This document shows, piece after piece, positions 16,724 to 26,328 of a stretch of 64,000 nt of DNA. The position numbers were made by a program, and so were the translations under genes. Origin of the DNA: MWDV01 sp002070715 (GTDB taxonomy: Bacteria; Verrucomicrobiota; Verrucomicrobiia; Limisphaerales; MWDV01); the NCBI GenBank assembly GCA_035411585.1, contig DAONTI010000006.1, positions 74,872 through 138,871 of the forward strand. The letters run 5' to 3'. A model generated the notes under the pieces. The model was not told where the DNA came from. It was given only the letters and a program-made list of their open reading frames with translations, and did not search any database. How positions within the stretch are numbered: the stretch's first letter is position 1; each line of letters starts with the position of its first letter.

Positions 16724-17858
16724 TGCCCACCAACAACTCGGCGCCCGCCTCGTTGAATTCGGCGGCTGGGAAATGCCCGTGTATTATACGAGCATCGTGG
16801 AGGAACACCTGGCCGTGCGGCGGGCGGCGGGCATTTTTGATATTTCGCACATGGGCCAAATCACCGTCAGCGGCGCGCAGGCCACGGCGTTTCTCAATCA
16901 GGTTTTGACCAATGACCTGCGCAAACTCGCGCCGGGATGGGGTCAGTACACCCTGCTTTGCAATGAGCAAGGCGGGGTGATTGATGACCTCTACGCCTAC
17001 CGGCTCGCGGAAGAGGTCTATCTGTTGATCATCAACGCGGCCCGCACTGCGGCGGATGTGGCCTGGTTGCAAGCGCAGGCCGCGCAATTCGGTGCCGGAA
17101 ACGCCCTGCACCTGACAAACGCCGCCCACACCTATGCCGCAGTGGCCGTGCAGGGGCCGCAGGTGGTTCAATTCATTGAAGCCTGCCTGCCCGGCACCTC
17201 CCTTTCCGGCGCCCGCGTGGATCGCGTCACTGCATTGCAAAAAAATCAGATCGGCGGTTTCCCCTACCACAACAACAGCGTGTTGGTTGCCCGTACCGGT
17301 TACACCGGCGAGGATGGCTTCGAGATTATCGGCCCGGATGAATCGCTCCGCCGTCTCTGGAGCGAGGTGCTCACCTGCGGACAAGCCCACGGCCTGCAAC
17401 CTTGCGGTCTGGGGGCGCGTGATACGTTGCGGACCGAGATGGGCTATCCGCTTTACGGCCACGAATTGGACGAACAGATCACCCCCATCGAAGCCGGCTT
17501 GGGATTCTTCGTGGCGTTGGACAAAGCGGCGTTCAATGGACGGGCCGCCCTCGCGGCGCAAAAAACGGACGGCGTGAAACAGAAATGCATTGCCTTCAAA
17601 ATGACCGGCAAGTCGGCGCCGCCTCGCTCGGGCTATGCGATTTGGGCCAACCAACAACCGGTTGGCCGGGTCACCAGCGGTACCCAAAGCCCGTCCCTTG
17701 GTCTAGGCATCGGTCTGGGATATGTGCCGCCTGAATTCACCAAACCCGATACGGCCATCGAAATTGAAATCCGCGGCCAGCGCCACAGCGGTGTGGTGGT
17801 GCGCAAACCCATCTGGCGCCGCACAGACACCCCCGCACCGGCCACTCCCCGCCCCTAG
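16698..17858 (+). CDS. gcvT: aminomethyltransferase (glycine cleavage T protein)
   Basis: 386 residues. Transfers the aminomethyl carbon from the H protein to tetrahydrofolate. Seen: KRTPLFDAHQQLGARLVEFG, GWEMPVYYTSIVEEH, GIFDISHMGQI, the folate-binding Asp region NEQGGVIDDLYAY, ARTGYTGEDGFEI, and GLGARDTLRTEMGYPLYGHEL. The ATG lies 26 bp inside the end of parA. gcvH and gcvP do not follow, so the glycine cleavage genes are dispersed or only T is here. Confidence 0.95.
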   Translation: MLKRTPLFDAHQQLGARLVEFGGWEMPVYYTSIVEEHLAVRRAAGIFDISHMGQITVSGAQATAFLNQVLTNDLRKLAPGWGQYTLLCNEQGGVIDDLYAYRLAEEVYLLIINAARTAADVAWLQAQAAQFGAGNALHLTNAAHTYAAVAVQGPQVVQFIEACLPGTSLSGARVDRVTALQKNQIGGFPYHNNSVLVARTGYTGEDGFEIIGPDESLRRLWSEVLTCGQAHGLQPCGLGARDTLRTEMGYPLYGHELDEQITPIEAGLGFFVALDKAAFNGRAALAAQKTDGVKQKCIAFKMTGKSAPPRSGYAIWANQQPVGRVTSGTQSPSLGLGIGLGYVPPEFTKPDTAIEIEIRGQRHSGVVVRKPIWRRTDTPAPATPRP

Positions 17859-17910
17859 CCGGCAGCGAGGGGGTTGAGTATTTGCCACCTCACCTGCGGA
17901 CACGGCATGG

Positions 17911-17999
17911 CGTTCGTAGTCCCGCCTTTAGGCGGTTGGGAATAAGGCGGTGTGGGAGGGTAACCGTTCGAGCCGGCTAAAGCCGGGACTGCAAACGAA
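17911..17999. repeat. inverted repeat pair (REP-like) after gcvT
   Basis: TCGTAGTCCCGCCTTTAGGC (from 17914) is inverted-repeated by 17971-17998, whose complement reads CAGTCCCGGCTTTAGCCGG. Together they could form a long hairpin; the rest of 17859-18090 holds no gene. Confidence 0.6.
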
Positions 18000-18090
18000 G
18001 GGCATGTTTGTCGCTTCCGCATTCAACGGAGGCCGATCAGGGCAACAATTCGTGTTTCCTTTTGCGGCGGTTTCGAGTCAACTTCCCGGC

Positions 18091-19758
18091 ATGAAACTGC
18101 GTCATGCGTTTACTTGGATTCTGCTGGTCGTATTGACATTCCCCGCCGTTGCCGCCGAGACGCGCCGGCTTTCGTTGAAGGATTATCGCTCCAAGATGCA
18201 GGCCGGATGGATTGGCCAGATGGCCGGGGTCACCTGGGGCGCGCCCACTGAATTCAAGTTTCGGGATCAAATCATCCCCGCCGACAAAGTGCCGCAGTGG
18301 AAACCCGCGCTGATCAACGACGCGTTTGATCAGGACGACCTGTACGTGGAGATGACTTTTTTACGGACGCTGGAGCAATACGGCCTGGAGGTTTCGACCC
18401 GCCAGGCGGGCATTGATTTTGCCAACAGCGGCTATCCGCTCTGGTGCGCCAATCACGCGGGCCGCAAAAATCTCCGGGCCGGCATCGCGCCGCCTGATTC
18501 CGGACATCCCCAATTCAACGCCTGCCCCAACGATATTGATTACCAGATTGAGGCGGATTACTCGGGCCTCATCGCGCCCGGCCTGCCCCAGGCGGCGATT
18601 GATCTCGGGGAAAAATTCGGCCGCCTGATGAATTACGGCGACGGGTTGTACGCCGGTCAGTTCATCGGCGCGCTGTATGCCGAGGCGTTTTTCGAGAGCG
18701 ATCCGGTGAAACTGGTCGAGACCGCGCTCCGGGCGATTCCCGCCGGGAGCCAATACGCCGAGATGGTCCGCGACCTGTTGGCATGGTATCGCGCCGCCCC
18801 CAACGATTGGGAGCTGACTTGGCGCCGCTGCCAGAAAAAATACCGCGAGGATCCTGAATACCAGCAGGCGTCCAACGGCGGCATTGATTGCAAAATCAAC
18901 GGCGCCTACGTGCTGCTCGGCCTGCTCCACGGCCAACGCGATCCCGATCAGACCATCATCCTCGCCATGCGCGGCGGACAAGATTCGGATTGCAATCCCT
19001 CCAGCGCGGCGGGCGTGCTGTTCACGACGCTGGGCATGGAAAACGTGCCCGACCGGTTTCATCGGGAACTCAGCCCGACCGCCGTGTTCAGCCACACGGC
19101 TTACAATTTTCCGCAGTTGCTGGCGGTGTGCGAAACGCTGGCGCGGCAGGTGGTGAAACGATACGGCGGCCGCATCGAAACGCAGAACGGCGAGGAATTT
19201 TTTGTACTGTCGGTGACGGCACCTCGGACCAGTGCGCGGGAATTGAGCTGGGCGCCCGGCCCCATCGCCAACAGCCGGTTCACCACGGAGGAACGGGCGC
19301 AAATCACGGTTGGCAACGTGCCAACGCGCATGCCGGAAGCGGTGGCCAAATTTGCGCCCGGCTGGACCATCGCCGATTGCGGCGAAGACATGAATCCCGG
19401 TTTTCGGGCGGAATGGGCGGGGCGTAAAAATGTGTTGGTGACGCATCCGCTTGACCGGCAGACGGGTTGTGTCCTGAGCCGGCAACTCGAATTACCAGCC
19501 GGCCGGAAGGCGTCCCTCCGGATCGTTGTGGGGCATGATCCCCAGGGAGATTTCGATCTCATCGTGCGGGTGGACGGCCAGCAAGTGTTACGCCGCCCGG
19601 TCAGCCCGGAGACCACCACGGAGGGCCACTGGCTCACCCAGGTGGTGGACCTGTCCGCCTACGCCGGACGAAGCGTGAAACTGGAACTCGTCAATCAACC
19701 CTCCGGCTGGGCGTGGGAAGCCGCCTACTGGGCGGAGATCAAATTGAACGTCGAGTAA
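18091..19758 (+). CDS. secreted ADP-ribosylglycohydrolase-fold protein
   Basis: 555 residues. Signal peptide at 1-22 (TWILLVVLTFPAVAAE). The central part carries the ADP-ribosylglycohydrolase metal signatures: DAFDQDDLYVEMTFL near residue 75 and RGGQDSDCNPSSAAG near 295, the two Mg-binding aspartate sites. A C-terminal beta-sandwich domain (about 440-555, with ending SGWAWEAAYWAEI) looks like a carbohydrate-binding module. Exported members in Verrucomicrobia and Planctomycetes are of unknown substrate and may act on glycans or nucleosides rather than ADP-ribose. The ATG at 18091 starts the signal peptide. Confidence 0.85.
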   Translation: MKLRHAFTWILLVVLTFPAVAAETRRLSLKDYRSKMQAGWIGQMAGVTWGAPTEFKFRDQIIPADKVPQWKPALINDAFDQDDLYVEMTFLRTLEQYGLEVSTRQAGIDFANSGYPLWCANHAGRKNLRAGIAPPDSGHPQFNACPNDIDYQIEADYSGLIAPGLPQAAIDLGEKFGRLMNYGDGLYAGQFIGALYAEAFFESDPVKLVETALRAIPAGSQYAEMVRDLLAWYRAAPNDWELTWRRCQKKYREDPEYQQASNGGIDCKINGAYVLLGLLHGQRDPDQTIILAMRGGQDSDCNPSSAAGVLFTTLGMENVPDRFHRELSPTAVFSHTAYNFPQLLAVCETLARQVVKRYGGRIETQNGEEFFVLSVTAPRTSARELSWAPGPIANSRFTTEERAQITVGNVPTRMPEAVAKFAPGWTIADCGEDMNPGFRAEWAGRKNVLVTHPLDRQTGCVLSRQLELPAGRKASLRIVVGHDPQGDFDLIVRVDGQQVLRRPVSPETTTEGHWLTQVVDLSAYAGRSVKLELVNQPSGWAWEAAYWAEIKLNVE

Positions 19759-19786
19759 CGCTTTCGCACAGCGGCCCGATGGCGCG

Positions 19787-22700
19787 TCACTCCCCGGCCG
19801 GGGACGGCAAACGCGCTTCCGCTTGAAAACGCACGGTCATAAACGCGTTCGGCTGGTAGGGCATGACAAAGCCGGTCTCGCTCGTCGCGAGGTTCCGTTG
19901 TTTGACCTCCACGCCATTGCACAGATGGGCTTCGCGAACGCGAAACGTGGGCAGCTTGATTTCCGCCTCGCCCCGGCGTCCGGCGATCTCCCGCAAACGC
20001 AGGATAAAACCATCGCCGTCCTCCGCAGTTTTGAGGGTGACCATTTCCAGGTTCGGCGCGTCCCAAGCGAGGAATGACGCGCCGCTGGCCGGCAGGGGCC
20101 GGTCGAGCTGCGAGATCGCCGCCGAGAACGAAGACAGGAACGGATAGGCCAGGACCGGCGTGCGGGTGTCTTGATCGAAACGCGCCAGGTCTTCCCGGCC
20201 CAGGTCGCGCCCGCTGGTGATGAAATAACGGAACACGAATCGTCCGCCTTGTTGGGCGCGGTAATTGGTGAACCAGTAATTGTTCATGGCGTAGGAATAA
20301 ACGTGGCCGTTCCGGAGGGGTAGATGATCCAGCCAAAGGCCGCGGTTGATGTCGGTGAGCGTGACGAGCGGCACGTCGGGCGTGGCCCAGGCGATGGAGA
20401 AATTGCCGTCGCGCACGTGGACCACGTTCTGCGGGGTGAACCATTCGCGGCACGCGCCCGGCATCTGATCGGCGTTCGGCCGCACCCAGCCGTTTTGAAT
20501 CTGGTATTCCATCGCCGGCTCGGCTGCCGCGAACGGAAACGCGAAATAGACCGCTTCCTTGGCGCGCACCTCCTCTTTCTCGACCGTGTTCACGATCTCC
20601 ACCCGCTTGAGGCCGTCGTAGAGCCGGTATTCGCTGATGATCTTGGGCGTGTTTTTGGACCGGGTTTCCACGATCAACCGCTGTCCCAACGGAGTGCGGC
20701 TGACCTGGGTGATCGTGGCCGCTTCGGGCCGATGGATGGTGAGGTTGGCGGGGGGCGTGCCGAAAGTGAAATTGAGGATCAACGAACCTTCCCCGCCGCT
20801 GACGTAGAGGTATTCGTTGAGCGCGTACGGCGCGGCGGCGTCGAGCAATTCGCGTTGAGCGGTCTTGTCATACAAGCTCTTGAGCCCGCCGGTCCGCGGA
20901 TCCACGGTCAGACGATAAAACTCGTTCTCCAAGGTGTCGCCGTCGAGGGTTTCATTGGCCCGATGCGCGGCGGGATCATACCGGCGGATGCCGTAGGCTT
21001 TGAACCCCATCGCCGGCACGTCATGGGCGACAAAACGCACCTTCCGCCAGCCGTCCTGTTCGGCGTAAACATCCATCGGCACCGGCTGTTGATCAACGAA
21101 ATCCACCAGTTGATCGCCAGTGTTCAACTCGACTTCAAGCGGCGCGGTCCGCGCGCGGTTTTGCCAGTTGAAGGCGAGGATGCTGCTGCCGTCCACGGCG
21201 ATCTGTTGGGCGAGCCGGTTGCAGCCGCGCGCCAGCAGACTGCGGGCGTCCAAGTTGGCGCGCGTGGCGTAGCTCTCCTTGATCTCCCACTGGCGCTCGA
21301 CGAACTGCCGGCCCGGCTGGGAAATGCTGTTATGCGCGCCCCAGGTGTGTTCGTTGTAAAACATGACGTTCCGCCACGCGCCGTAAAAATCCTCCGCCGG
21401 ATAACGGTTGCGCGGCTCGAAGAGCGTGGCCAGCGTCGCCGCGGTTTCCGCCGCGGGTAGAATTTGCTGGGTCTGCCGGTTCTGCATCGTCGCGTGCATT
21501 GTGGAGCCGACGCCGTCCTCCCAGTACGCCCCGCAATCGCCGCGGTACACCGGCAGGCGGTCGGCGAAATGTTGTTCCACGTAATTGAAATAATCGGCGT
21601 CCGTGGCGACGATGAGTTTGGGGAACGCGAAGGTCTCGTTCCACGTCTCGAGGGCGGGCGCGTCGCCGTGCGCCGGAATCGCCGCGTTGTCCACGTAGGC
21701 GCCGTAGATCATGACGGCGTCGGGCGCGTATTGCTCGCGTTGATAGCGGATCAGGAACTGCGGCACGCTGCGTTGCAGATATTCAAAACTGGAAACATCG
21801 CCGCCCCAGACCGGGCCGGTGAGCCGCTTCAGTTGCACGTAGCTGCGCGAATACCACATGAAAATGCGTTCGCCGTTCATGCCTTCCCACCAGTAGGGCG
21901 AATCCTCGTTGAGTTCACTGAAGTGCAGGATGGGCGCACGGGTCTGGTTGGCCCCGTTGGCGAACGCTTTCACGCCCACATCCGAAAAGAGCGTGGGCAG
22001 AAACCAACTATGCGAGGGGGCGTCCGTGAGGCAGCCAAACGCAAAATCGCTGCCTTCCGTGCGGTGGTAGCGGTGGGTCAGATACAGCGCGCGGTGCAGC
22101 TCCTCGCCGGTGCAGATGCCGGTCATCAAATTCAGGTAAAACACGTTGATGCCGATCCGCTCGCGGCGGGCGTAGTCAAAGAACAACTGCCGCCAGGGCG
22201 GCGTGCGGCAATCCAGATAATTCTCCACCAGCCACGATGTCTCGAAGTTGAATTTGTAGGCGGGATGCTGTCGGAGGATTTCAAGCACCGCGTCCGTGTT
22301 GCGATTGTCCAGTTCGTTGACGTGCGGTTGCAGATCGGTGTAGCCGACGTCATTGTGGACTTTCGGGCAGATGAACACCTTCCATTGTTTTGCCGGTTTG
22401 ACCGGGTGCGTGTGCCGGAGCGTCTGGTTGGCCAGCGTCACGGTGATGTCCGCTGAGCCGGTGACGCGGGCGGCGGGAATTTCCAGCGGCTCGACCCAGA
22501 CGCCGAAATCATACAGCGCGTTGGTAAGCGTAGCGTTAAAGGTCTGACCGCCGAGCGTGACTGCGGCCGTGGCTCGGTCAAATCGCCGAGTGAACGGCAC
22601 CAGCAGATCGCACACCTCGACGAGTTGATCCCCGCGCTGGTGGAAGAAAATACTCGGCGCCAATTGCGGCGGGGCATCGGGCACCGCCGCCGTCCGGCGC

Positions 22701-23257
22701 AAACAGAGCGCGTCATAACTCAGGCTGCCCAGCCCCAGCGGGATGAGGCTGATGCGATTGCCCTTGGGCTTGAGCCATGCGGCGGCGATGGGCACCACGA
22801 GTTGTTGTTTCGCCAGCAACATGTCGTTGCCTTCCTCCCCCCAGGTGGAGGGCCGCGGCACGGGCCGCAGTGGAAAGAGGCCCAGTTGTTCGTTGACCAT
22901 GATCTTGAACTGCGCCGGCGCGCCCGTGGAAAACAACAAATCCAGCACCAGTTCGTAGTGGCCTTCCGGCGGTTCAGGCAGATCGAAATAAATGAGATAA
23001 GGCCGCTCCTTCACCCGGCCATCCCATCCCACCGATCCGGTGTGGCTGCCGGCAAAGTCGCGGCTCACCACGCTTTCACCCACCTTGAACTCGAGCCGGT
23101 CGCGGCCACCCGGAGCGAATTCCATGGCCGCGCCATTGGAAGTGCCGATGGACCAGAGCGGGTCGGGCAAGGCCGCGCCGGCGGCCAGCGCGCCGGCGAG
23201 TCCGGCACAGGTGAACAGCAACGTTTTTTTCCAGCGGATTTTTTGATGGCGCTTCAT
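19787..23257 (-). CDS. secreted GH38-type alpha-mannosidase-like protein
   Basis: 1156 residues. Signal peptide near 12-30. Residues ~30-190 form a beta-sandwich like the galactose-binding/PL4 domain (YLIYFDLPEPPEGHYELVLD). The catalytic part starts near 290 with ICPKVHNDVGYTDLQPHVNE, the H-x-D motif of GH38; WEGMNGERIFMWYSRS and the NEHTWGAHNSIS segments follow. The C-terminal part (~700-1150) is the GH38 beta-domain set (LENEFYRLTVDPRTGGLKSL). The organisation is that of exported GH38 proteins of plant-polysaccharide degraders; the exact sugar is not known. Its partner genes here are a divergent ADP-ribosylglycohydrolase-fold protein and downstream ribokinase. Confidence 0.85.
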   Translation of the reverse strand: MKRHQKIRWKKTLLFTCAGLAGALAAGAALPDPLWSIGTSNGAAMEFAPGGRDRLEFKVGESVVSRDFAGSHTGSVGWDGRVKERPYLIYFDLPEPPEGHYELVLDLLFSTGAPAQFKIMVNEQLGLFPLRPVPRPSTWGEEGNDMLLAKQQLVVPIAAAWLKPKGNRISLIPLGLGSLSYDALCLRRTAAVPDAPPQLAPSIFFHQRGDQLVEVCDLLVPFTRRFDRATAAVTLGGQTFNATLTNALYDFGVWVEPLEIPAARVTGSADITVTLANQTLRHTHPVKPAKQWKVFICPKVHNDVGYTDLQPHVNELDNRNTDAVLEILRQHPAYKFNFETSWLVENYLDCRTPPWRQLFFDYARRERIGINVFYLNLMTGICTGEELHRALYLTHRYHRTEGSDFAFGCLTDAPSHSWFLPTLFSDVGVKAFANGANQTRAPILHFSELNEDSPYWWEGMNGERIFMWYSRSYVQLKRLTGPVWGGDVSSFEYLQRSVPQFLIRYQREQYAPDAVMIYGAYVDNAAIPAHGDAPALETWNETFAFPKLIVATDADYFNYVEQHFADRLPVYRGDCGAYWEDGVGSTMHATMQNRQTQQILPAAETAATLATLFEPRNRYPAEDFYGAWRNVMFYNEHTWGAHNSISQPGRQFVERQWEIKESYATRANLDARSLLARGCNRLAQQIAVDGSSILAFNWQNRARTAPLEVELNTGDQLVDFVDQQPVPMDVYAEQDGWRKVRFVAHDVPAMGFKAYGIRRYDPAAHRANETLDGDTLENEFYRLTVDPRTGGLKSLYDKTAQRELLDAAAPYALNEYLYVSGGEGSLILNFTFGTPPANLTIHRPEAATITQVSRTPLGQRLIVETRSKNTPKIISEYRLYDGLKRVEIVNTVEKEEVRAKEAVYFAFPFAAAEPAMEYQIQNGWVRPNADQMPGACREWFTPQNVVHVRDGNFSIAWATPDVPLVTLTDINRGLWLDHLPLRNGHVYSYAMNNYWFTNYRAQQGGRFVFRYFITSGRDLGREDLARFDQDTRTPVLAYPFLSSFSAAISQLDRPLPASGASFLAWDAPNLEMVTLKTAEDGDGFILRLREIAGRRGEAEIKLPTFRVREAHLCNGVEVKQRNLATSETGFVMPYQPNAFMTVRFQAEARLPSPAGE

Positions 23258-23291
23258 AAGGATGGCGTGGGGGAACTGTGTCGGAATGCGT

Positions 23292-23951
23292 TCAAAGAGT
23301 CAACCGGCGACGCACCCAGAGGAGCACACCGGCGGTGCTGACCAACAAAGCGAGGATGGCCAGCAGCCATAGGAACAATCCCAAGGCCGCCCGCGGTCCG
23401 GGCGGCGGCGGCGGCGGATCAGCCGCCGGGGATGAGGCTGGTGTAAAGGTGACCCGGCGCGAGTGGGTGTCCAATTGCGCCCGCTGTGTTTGATCGCCGT
23501 TGATGTAGGTCACCTGGGTCAGGTGCGAAGCGCTGGTGAGCGTGTCCAGCTTGGATTCCAAACTCAGCCGGCGTTGCCGCACATCCGCTTTGTAATGCGC
23601 CCGCAGGCGAACGTGATGTCCGGTCAACTCCGGGTCCATGCCGGCAGATTCGGCGGTGAGGGGCTGGCCATTAGCGCTCACCACCAGCGCGTCCACCAGG
23701 CGCTGGGCGAGCGTTGGCCCGTGCGTTTCCAATTCGGCCAGACTCAATTCCGCATCCTGATTTTCATCCAACTCGGCCATGAAGGTGAGTTCGAAGGGAT
23801 TAAAAACCAGTTCCAAGTGCAGATATTCCGGCGTGACCGTGAGCCGCATATAACTGATGGGCAGGGTGTGCGCCAGGAGGGAACCGCCGGACAACAGGAT
23901 TGCGACAAGCAAACCGCGCAACACAAGGGGTAATCCACGGAGCGGGTTCAT
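23292..23951 (-). CDS. exported protein with EF-hand-like loop and C-terminal anchor
   Basis: 219 residues. Signal segment LRGLLVAILLSGGSLLAH. Mature N-terminus HTLPISYMRLTVTPEYLHLE resembles the N-terminal domain of HupE/UreJ-like secretory proteins. An EF-hand-like loop lies at DENQDAELSLAELE. A Pro-rich linker (PPPPPPGP) precedes one membrane helix (LFLWLLAILALLVSTAGVLL) and a basic tail. Length and layout suggest a membrane-anchored periplasmic protein. Function unknown. 34 bp separate it from the start of the GH38 gene. Confidence 0.8.
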   Translation of the reverse strand: MNPLRGLPLVLRGLLVAILLSGGSLLAHTLPISYMRLTVTPEYLHLELVFNPFELTFMAELDENQDAELSLAELETHGPTLAQRLVDALVVSANGQPLTAESAGMDPELTGHHVRLRAHYKADVRQRRLSLESKLDTLTSASHLTQVTYINGDQTQRAQLDTHSRRVTFTPASSPAADPPPPPPGPRAALGLFLWLLAILALLVSTAGVLLWVRRRLTL

Positions 23952-24080
23952 GTGTTTCCGGACGGTCCGGACGCCGCCTTGAAGCCGAGGAGGACTACGC
24001 GGGCAATCCGCTTCCGCATCCAATAGCCGTCCGGGCTTTGGCGGCCGGTTTGTTGACGAATGGGGCGGCGGAACATCGGA

Positions 24081-25004
24081 TCAACTGGATCGGGTTAGAA
24101 AATGTTCGATCTCGGCGCGAGTCGGCGCCGACGGTTGGGCGCCAAACCGGGTGACAGAAAGGGCCGCCGCCGCGTTGGCGAATCGCACCGCTTCGAGCAG
24201 GGGTTTGCCTTCCCCCAAGGCCACGGCCAGCGCGCCGCAAAACACGTCGCCCGCCCCGGTGGAGTCCACCACCTTGACCTTGAAACTGGGAACGAGTTGG
24301 CGAACCCTGGGCCCGTCCACAAAAGCGCCCAGCGCGTCCATCGTGATGATGACGGTCTCCACCCCGCGCGCCCGGAGCTTTGCTGCGGCTTGGGCCGCAG
24401 AGGCCTCGTCCCGCACCGGCACCCCGGTCAAGGCGGTGGCTTCCACTTCGTTGGGCGTGAGGATGGAGATGCGTTGCAGCAAGGCCCCGGGCAGCGGTTG
24501 CACCGGCGCCGGATTCAGAATCACCGGCACCCGGTGATGCGCCGCCAGTTCCACGGCATCCGCCACGGTTTTCAACGGTGTTTCCAACTGCATAACCAAC
24601 AGACGGGCGCCGCGAAACGCCGCGGTGGCGCGGTGGAGGTCCGCTGGCGAGAGGCGCGCGTTGGCGCCAGGGGCGACCGCGATGCTGTTTTTGCCGGAAG
24701 CATCCACAAAAATCAGGGCCACGCCGGAGGGATTCTGCGGGTCCCGCACCAGCCAATCCACGCAGATCCCGTCGCTGTGAAATCCGTCAATGGCCTGGCG
24801 TCCGAACATGTCATCCCCCACCCGGGCAATGAACGTCACGTCGCCCCCCGCCCGCGCCGCGCCCACGGCTTGATTGGCGCCCTTGCCGCCCGGCGCGATG
24901 ACGAACTCCCCACCCAACACGGTTTCCCCGGAACAGGGAATACGCGGCACCTTCACAATCATGTCCGTGTTGGAACTGCCAATGACCAGAATCTTCGGTT
25001 TCAT
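24081..25004 (-). CDS. rbsK: ribokinase (PfkB family)
   Basis: 307 residues, phosphorylates D-ribose (or a related sugar) with ATP. Motifs: GSSNTDMIVKVPRIP at the start, the substrate motif GGKGANQAVGAARAGG, and the PfkB C-terminal signature with catalytic Asp in DSTGAGDVFCGALAV. The NPAP motif (ILNPAPVQPLP) and TPNEVEA are as in ribokinase. No ribose transporter or regulator sits beside it; a perfect 7-bp palindrome lies upstream. Confidence 0.93.
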   Translation of the reverse strand: MKPKILVIGSSNTDMIVKVPRIPCSGETVLGGEFVIAPGGKGANQAVGAARAGGDVTFIARVGDDMFGRQAIDGFHSDGICVDWLVRDPQNPSGVALIFVDASGKNSIAVAPGANARLSPADLHRATAAFRGARLLVMQLETPLKTVADAVELAAHHRVPVILNPAPVQPLPGALLQRISILTPNEVEATALTGVPVRDEASAAQAAAKLRARGVETVIITMDALGAFVDGPRVRQLVPSFKVKVVDSTGAGDVFCGALAVALGEGKPLLEAVRFANAAAALSVTRFGAQPSAPTRAEIEHFLTRSS

Positions 25005-25094
25005 GTTGTCCGTTGGTGACTCCCCCAGCGGCGAGGTTCACTCGGCTGAGGGGCGGCGGTTGCCATGCATCGCTCACATCGGCCGCCGTTCGCT

Positions 25095-25109
25095 CCATGT
25101 TTAACATGG
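25095..25109. promoter_or_regulatory. palindrome CCATGTTTAACATGG upstream of rbsK
   Basis: Two perfect 7-bp arms around a single T, ~90 bp upstream of the ribokinase start, in a 169-bp gap. It looks like an operator for a dimeric regulator. No regulator gene lies next to it; a chance hairpin cannot be excluded. Confidence 0.4.
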
Positions 25110-25173
25110 CGGGCAATCCCCCGCCAAACAATGTTCGCCTCCGCCGGGTCACCGGCCAGAACGGCTCACCTTT

Positions 25174-26328
25174 TCAGTGCGTGAGCAAATTCAACAGGCG
25201 CAGGCCGTTGGGCGCGAGTTCCCAGCGTTGCCCGCGATGGAGGACCAGTTTCCGGCAACCCCGCCGTTTTTGTTCGGTTTCGTTGACGGAAAGCAACTGG
25301 TAGCGCGCGGTTCCGCGCAGTTCAGACGCGGCCCGCGGAATGACTTCAAAGGGGATGCCGATGAAGTTGAGCGCCAGTTCATAACCGGCAATCCCCTCGT
25401 GTTCCGCCCGCGGATTGGGCCGCATCAACGGCCGGTACCGGCGCACCCAGGGAAAATCTTTTACGCGCACCTGGACACGGCACAGTTCGGGCTGGCTGCG
25501 CAAATGTTGCAACAAACTGAACCGCTTCCCCTCGGCGCGTTGGGCGAGAAAGACCGCCTGCGGATCAAACCCGAGAAGGTTTTGTCCGTTCCAGTTGCCG
25601 TGGTCGTTGCGCTGCCCGGGATACGTCTGCCGATACCACCGCGCGAACTGATCGTTGAGAAACACATTCAACTCGAAATGCAAATGGGCGCGTTCCTTGG
25701 AAATGCCTTCGCGCGTGTTGGCGCTGCGCCCCAAGGTGCCCAGTTTCTCCCCCGCCCGCACCACTTGGCCCGTTTTCAAGCCGGGCTGAATGGCCCGCAG
25801 ATGCGCATACAGGGAATAAATCTCTAAGCCTTCAATCTGATGACGCACCACCAGATACCGACCGTAATTGGAAAGCGAAGGATTGGCGTTGATGTAGGCC
25901 ACGGTTCCGTCGGCGGTGGCCAGGACCGGGTCGGTGGGCTCGCCCTGACGATCCCGTTGCAGACAGCGAATATCGAGTCCTTCGTGCAGTTGCGCGCCGC
26001 TGGAGCGGACACAGCCGTAGCCTCCGCTGGTCCAGGGCCGGCCCACGGTGCCGACGAAATAACGCGCCCCGCCCTCCTTTTCAAAAATCGCTTGATTAGC
26101 CGTGGGCAGTTGGAATCGAAAGGGCGGCGACGCAGCGGCAAAAACATTTCCCTCCAGCAACACGGCCCAGCCAAAGAACGCCAGCACCAACCACGAAAAG
26201 CCGAACCCGGCCTGGGCTACCATTCTACGCCGGAGGGTCTGCGAGAGCGATGGAGCAATTCCTCCGTGTTGCCTCTGACCGCCGCCAAAGGCCGCCCGGT
26301 GCGCCGGCAGATTGTCCGGTTTTACCAT
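25174..26328 (-). CDS. LytM/M23-family metallopeptidase, exported
   Basis: 384 residues from ATG 26328. Signal/anchor segment about residues 36-65 (WLVLAFFGWAVLLEGNVFAA). The M23 zinc motif is H-x3-D in GAQLHEGLDIRC and H-x-H in RAHLHFELNVFLN, with VLATADGTVAYIN and YSLYAHL in between. This class cleaves peptidoglycan cross-links or regulates amidases. A ~150-residue C-terminal extension is unique. Its ATG overlaps the TAA of the upstream lipoprotein gene, so the start is well supported. Confidence 0.9.
   Translation of the reverse strand: MVKPDNLPAHRAAFGGGQRQHGGIAPSLSQTLRRRMVAQAGFGFSWLVLAFFGWAVLLEGNVFAAASPPFRFQLPTANQAIFEKEGGARYFVGTVGRPWTSGGYGCVRSSGAQLHEGLDIRCLQRDRQGEPTDPVLATADGTVAYINANPSLSNYGRYLVVRHQIEGLEIYSLYAHLRAIQPGLKTGQVVRAGEKLGTLGRSANTREGISKERAHLHFELNVFLNDQFARWYRQTYPGQRNDHGNWNGQNLLGFDPQAVFLAQRAEGKRFSLLQHLRSQPELCRVQVRVKDFPWVRRYRPLMRPNPRAEHEGIAGYELALNFIGIPFEVIPRAASELRGTARYQLLSVNETEQKRRGCRKLVLHRGQRWELAPNGLRLLNLLTH

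Noticed and set aside
17911..17999. CRISPR-like repeat
   Set aside because: Only one inverted pair and no spacer regularity; no cas genes. No CRISPR array was seen anywhere in the window.
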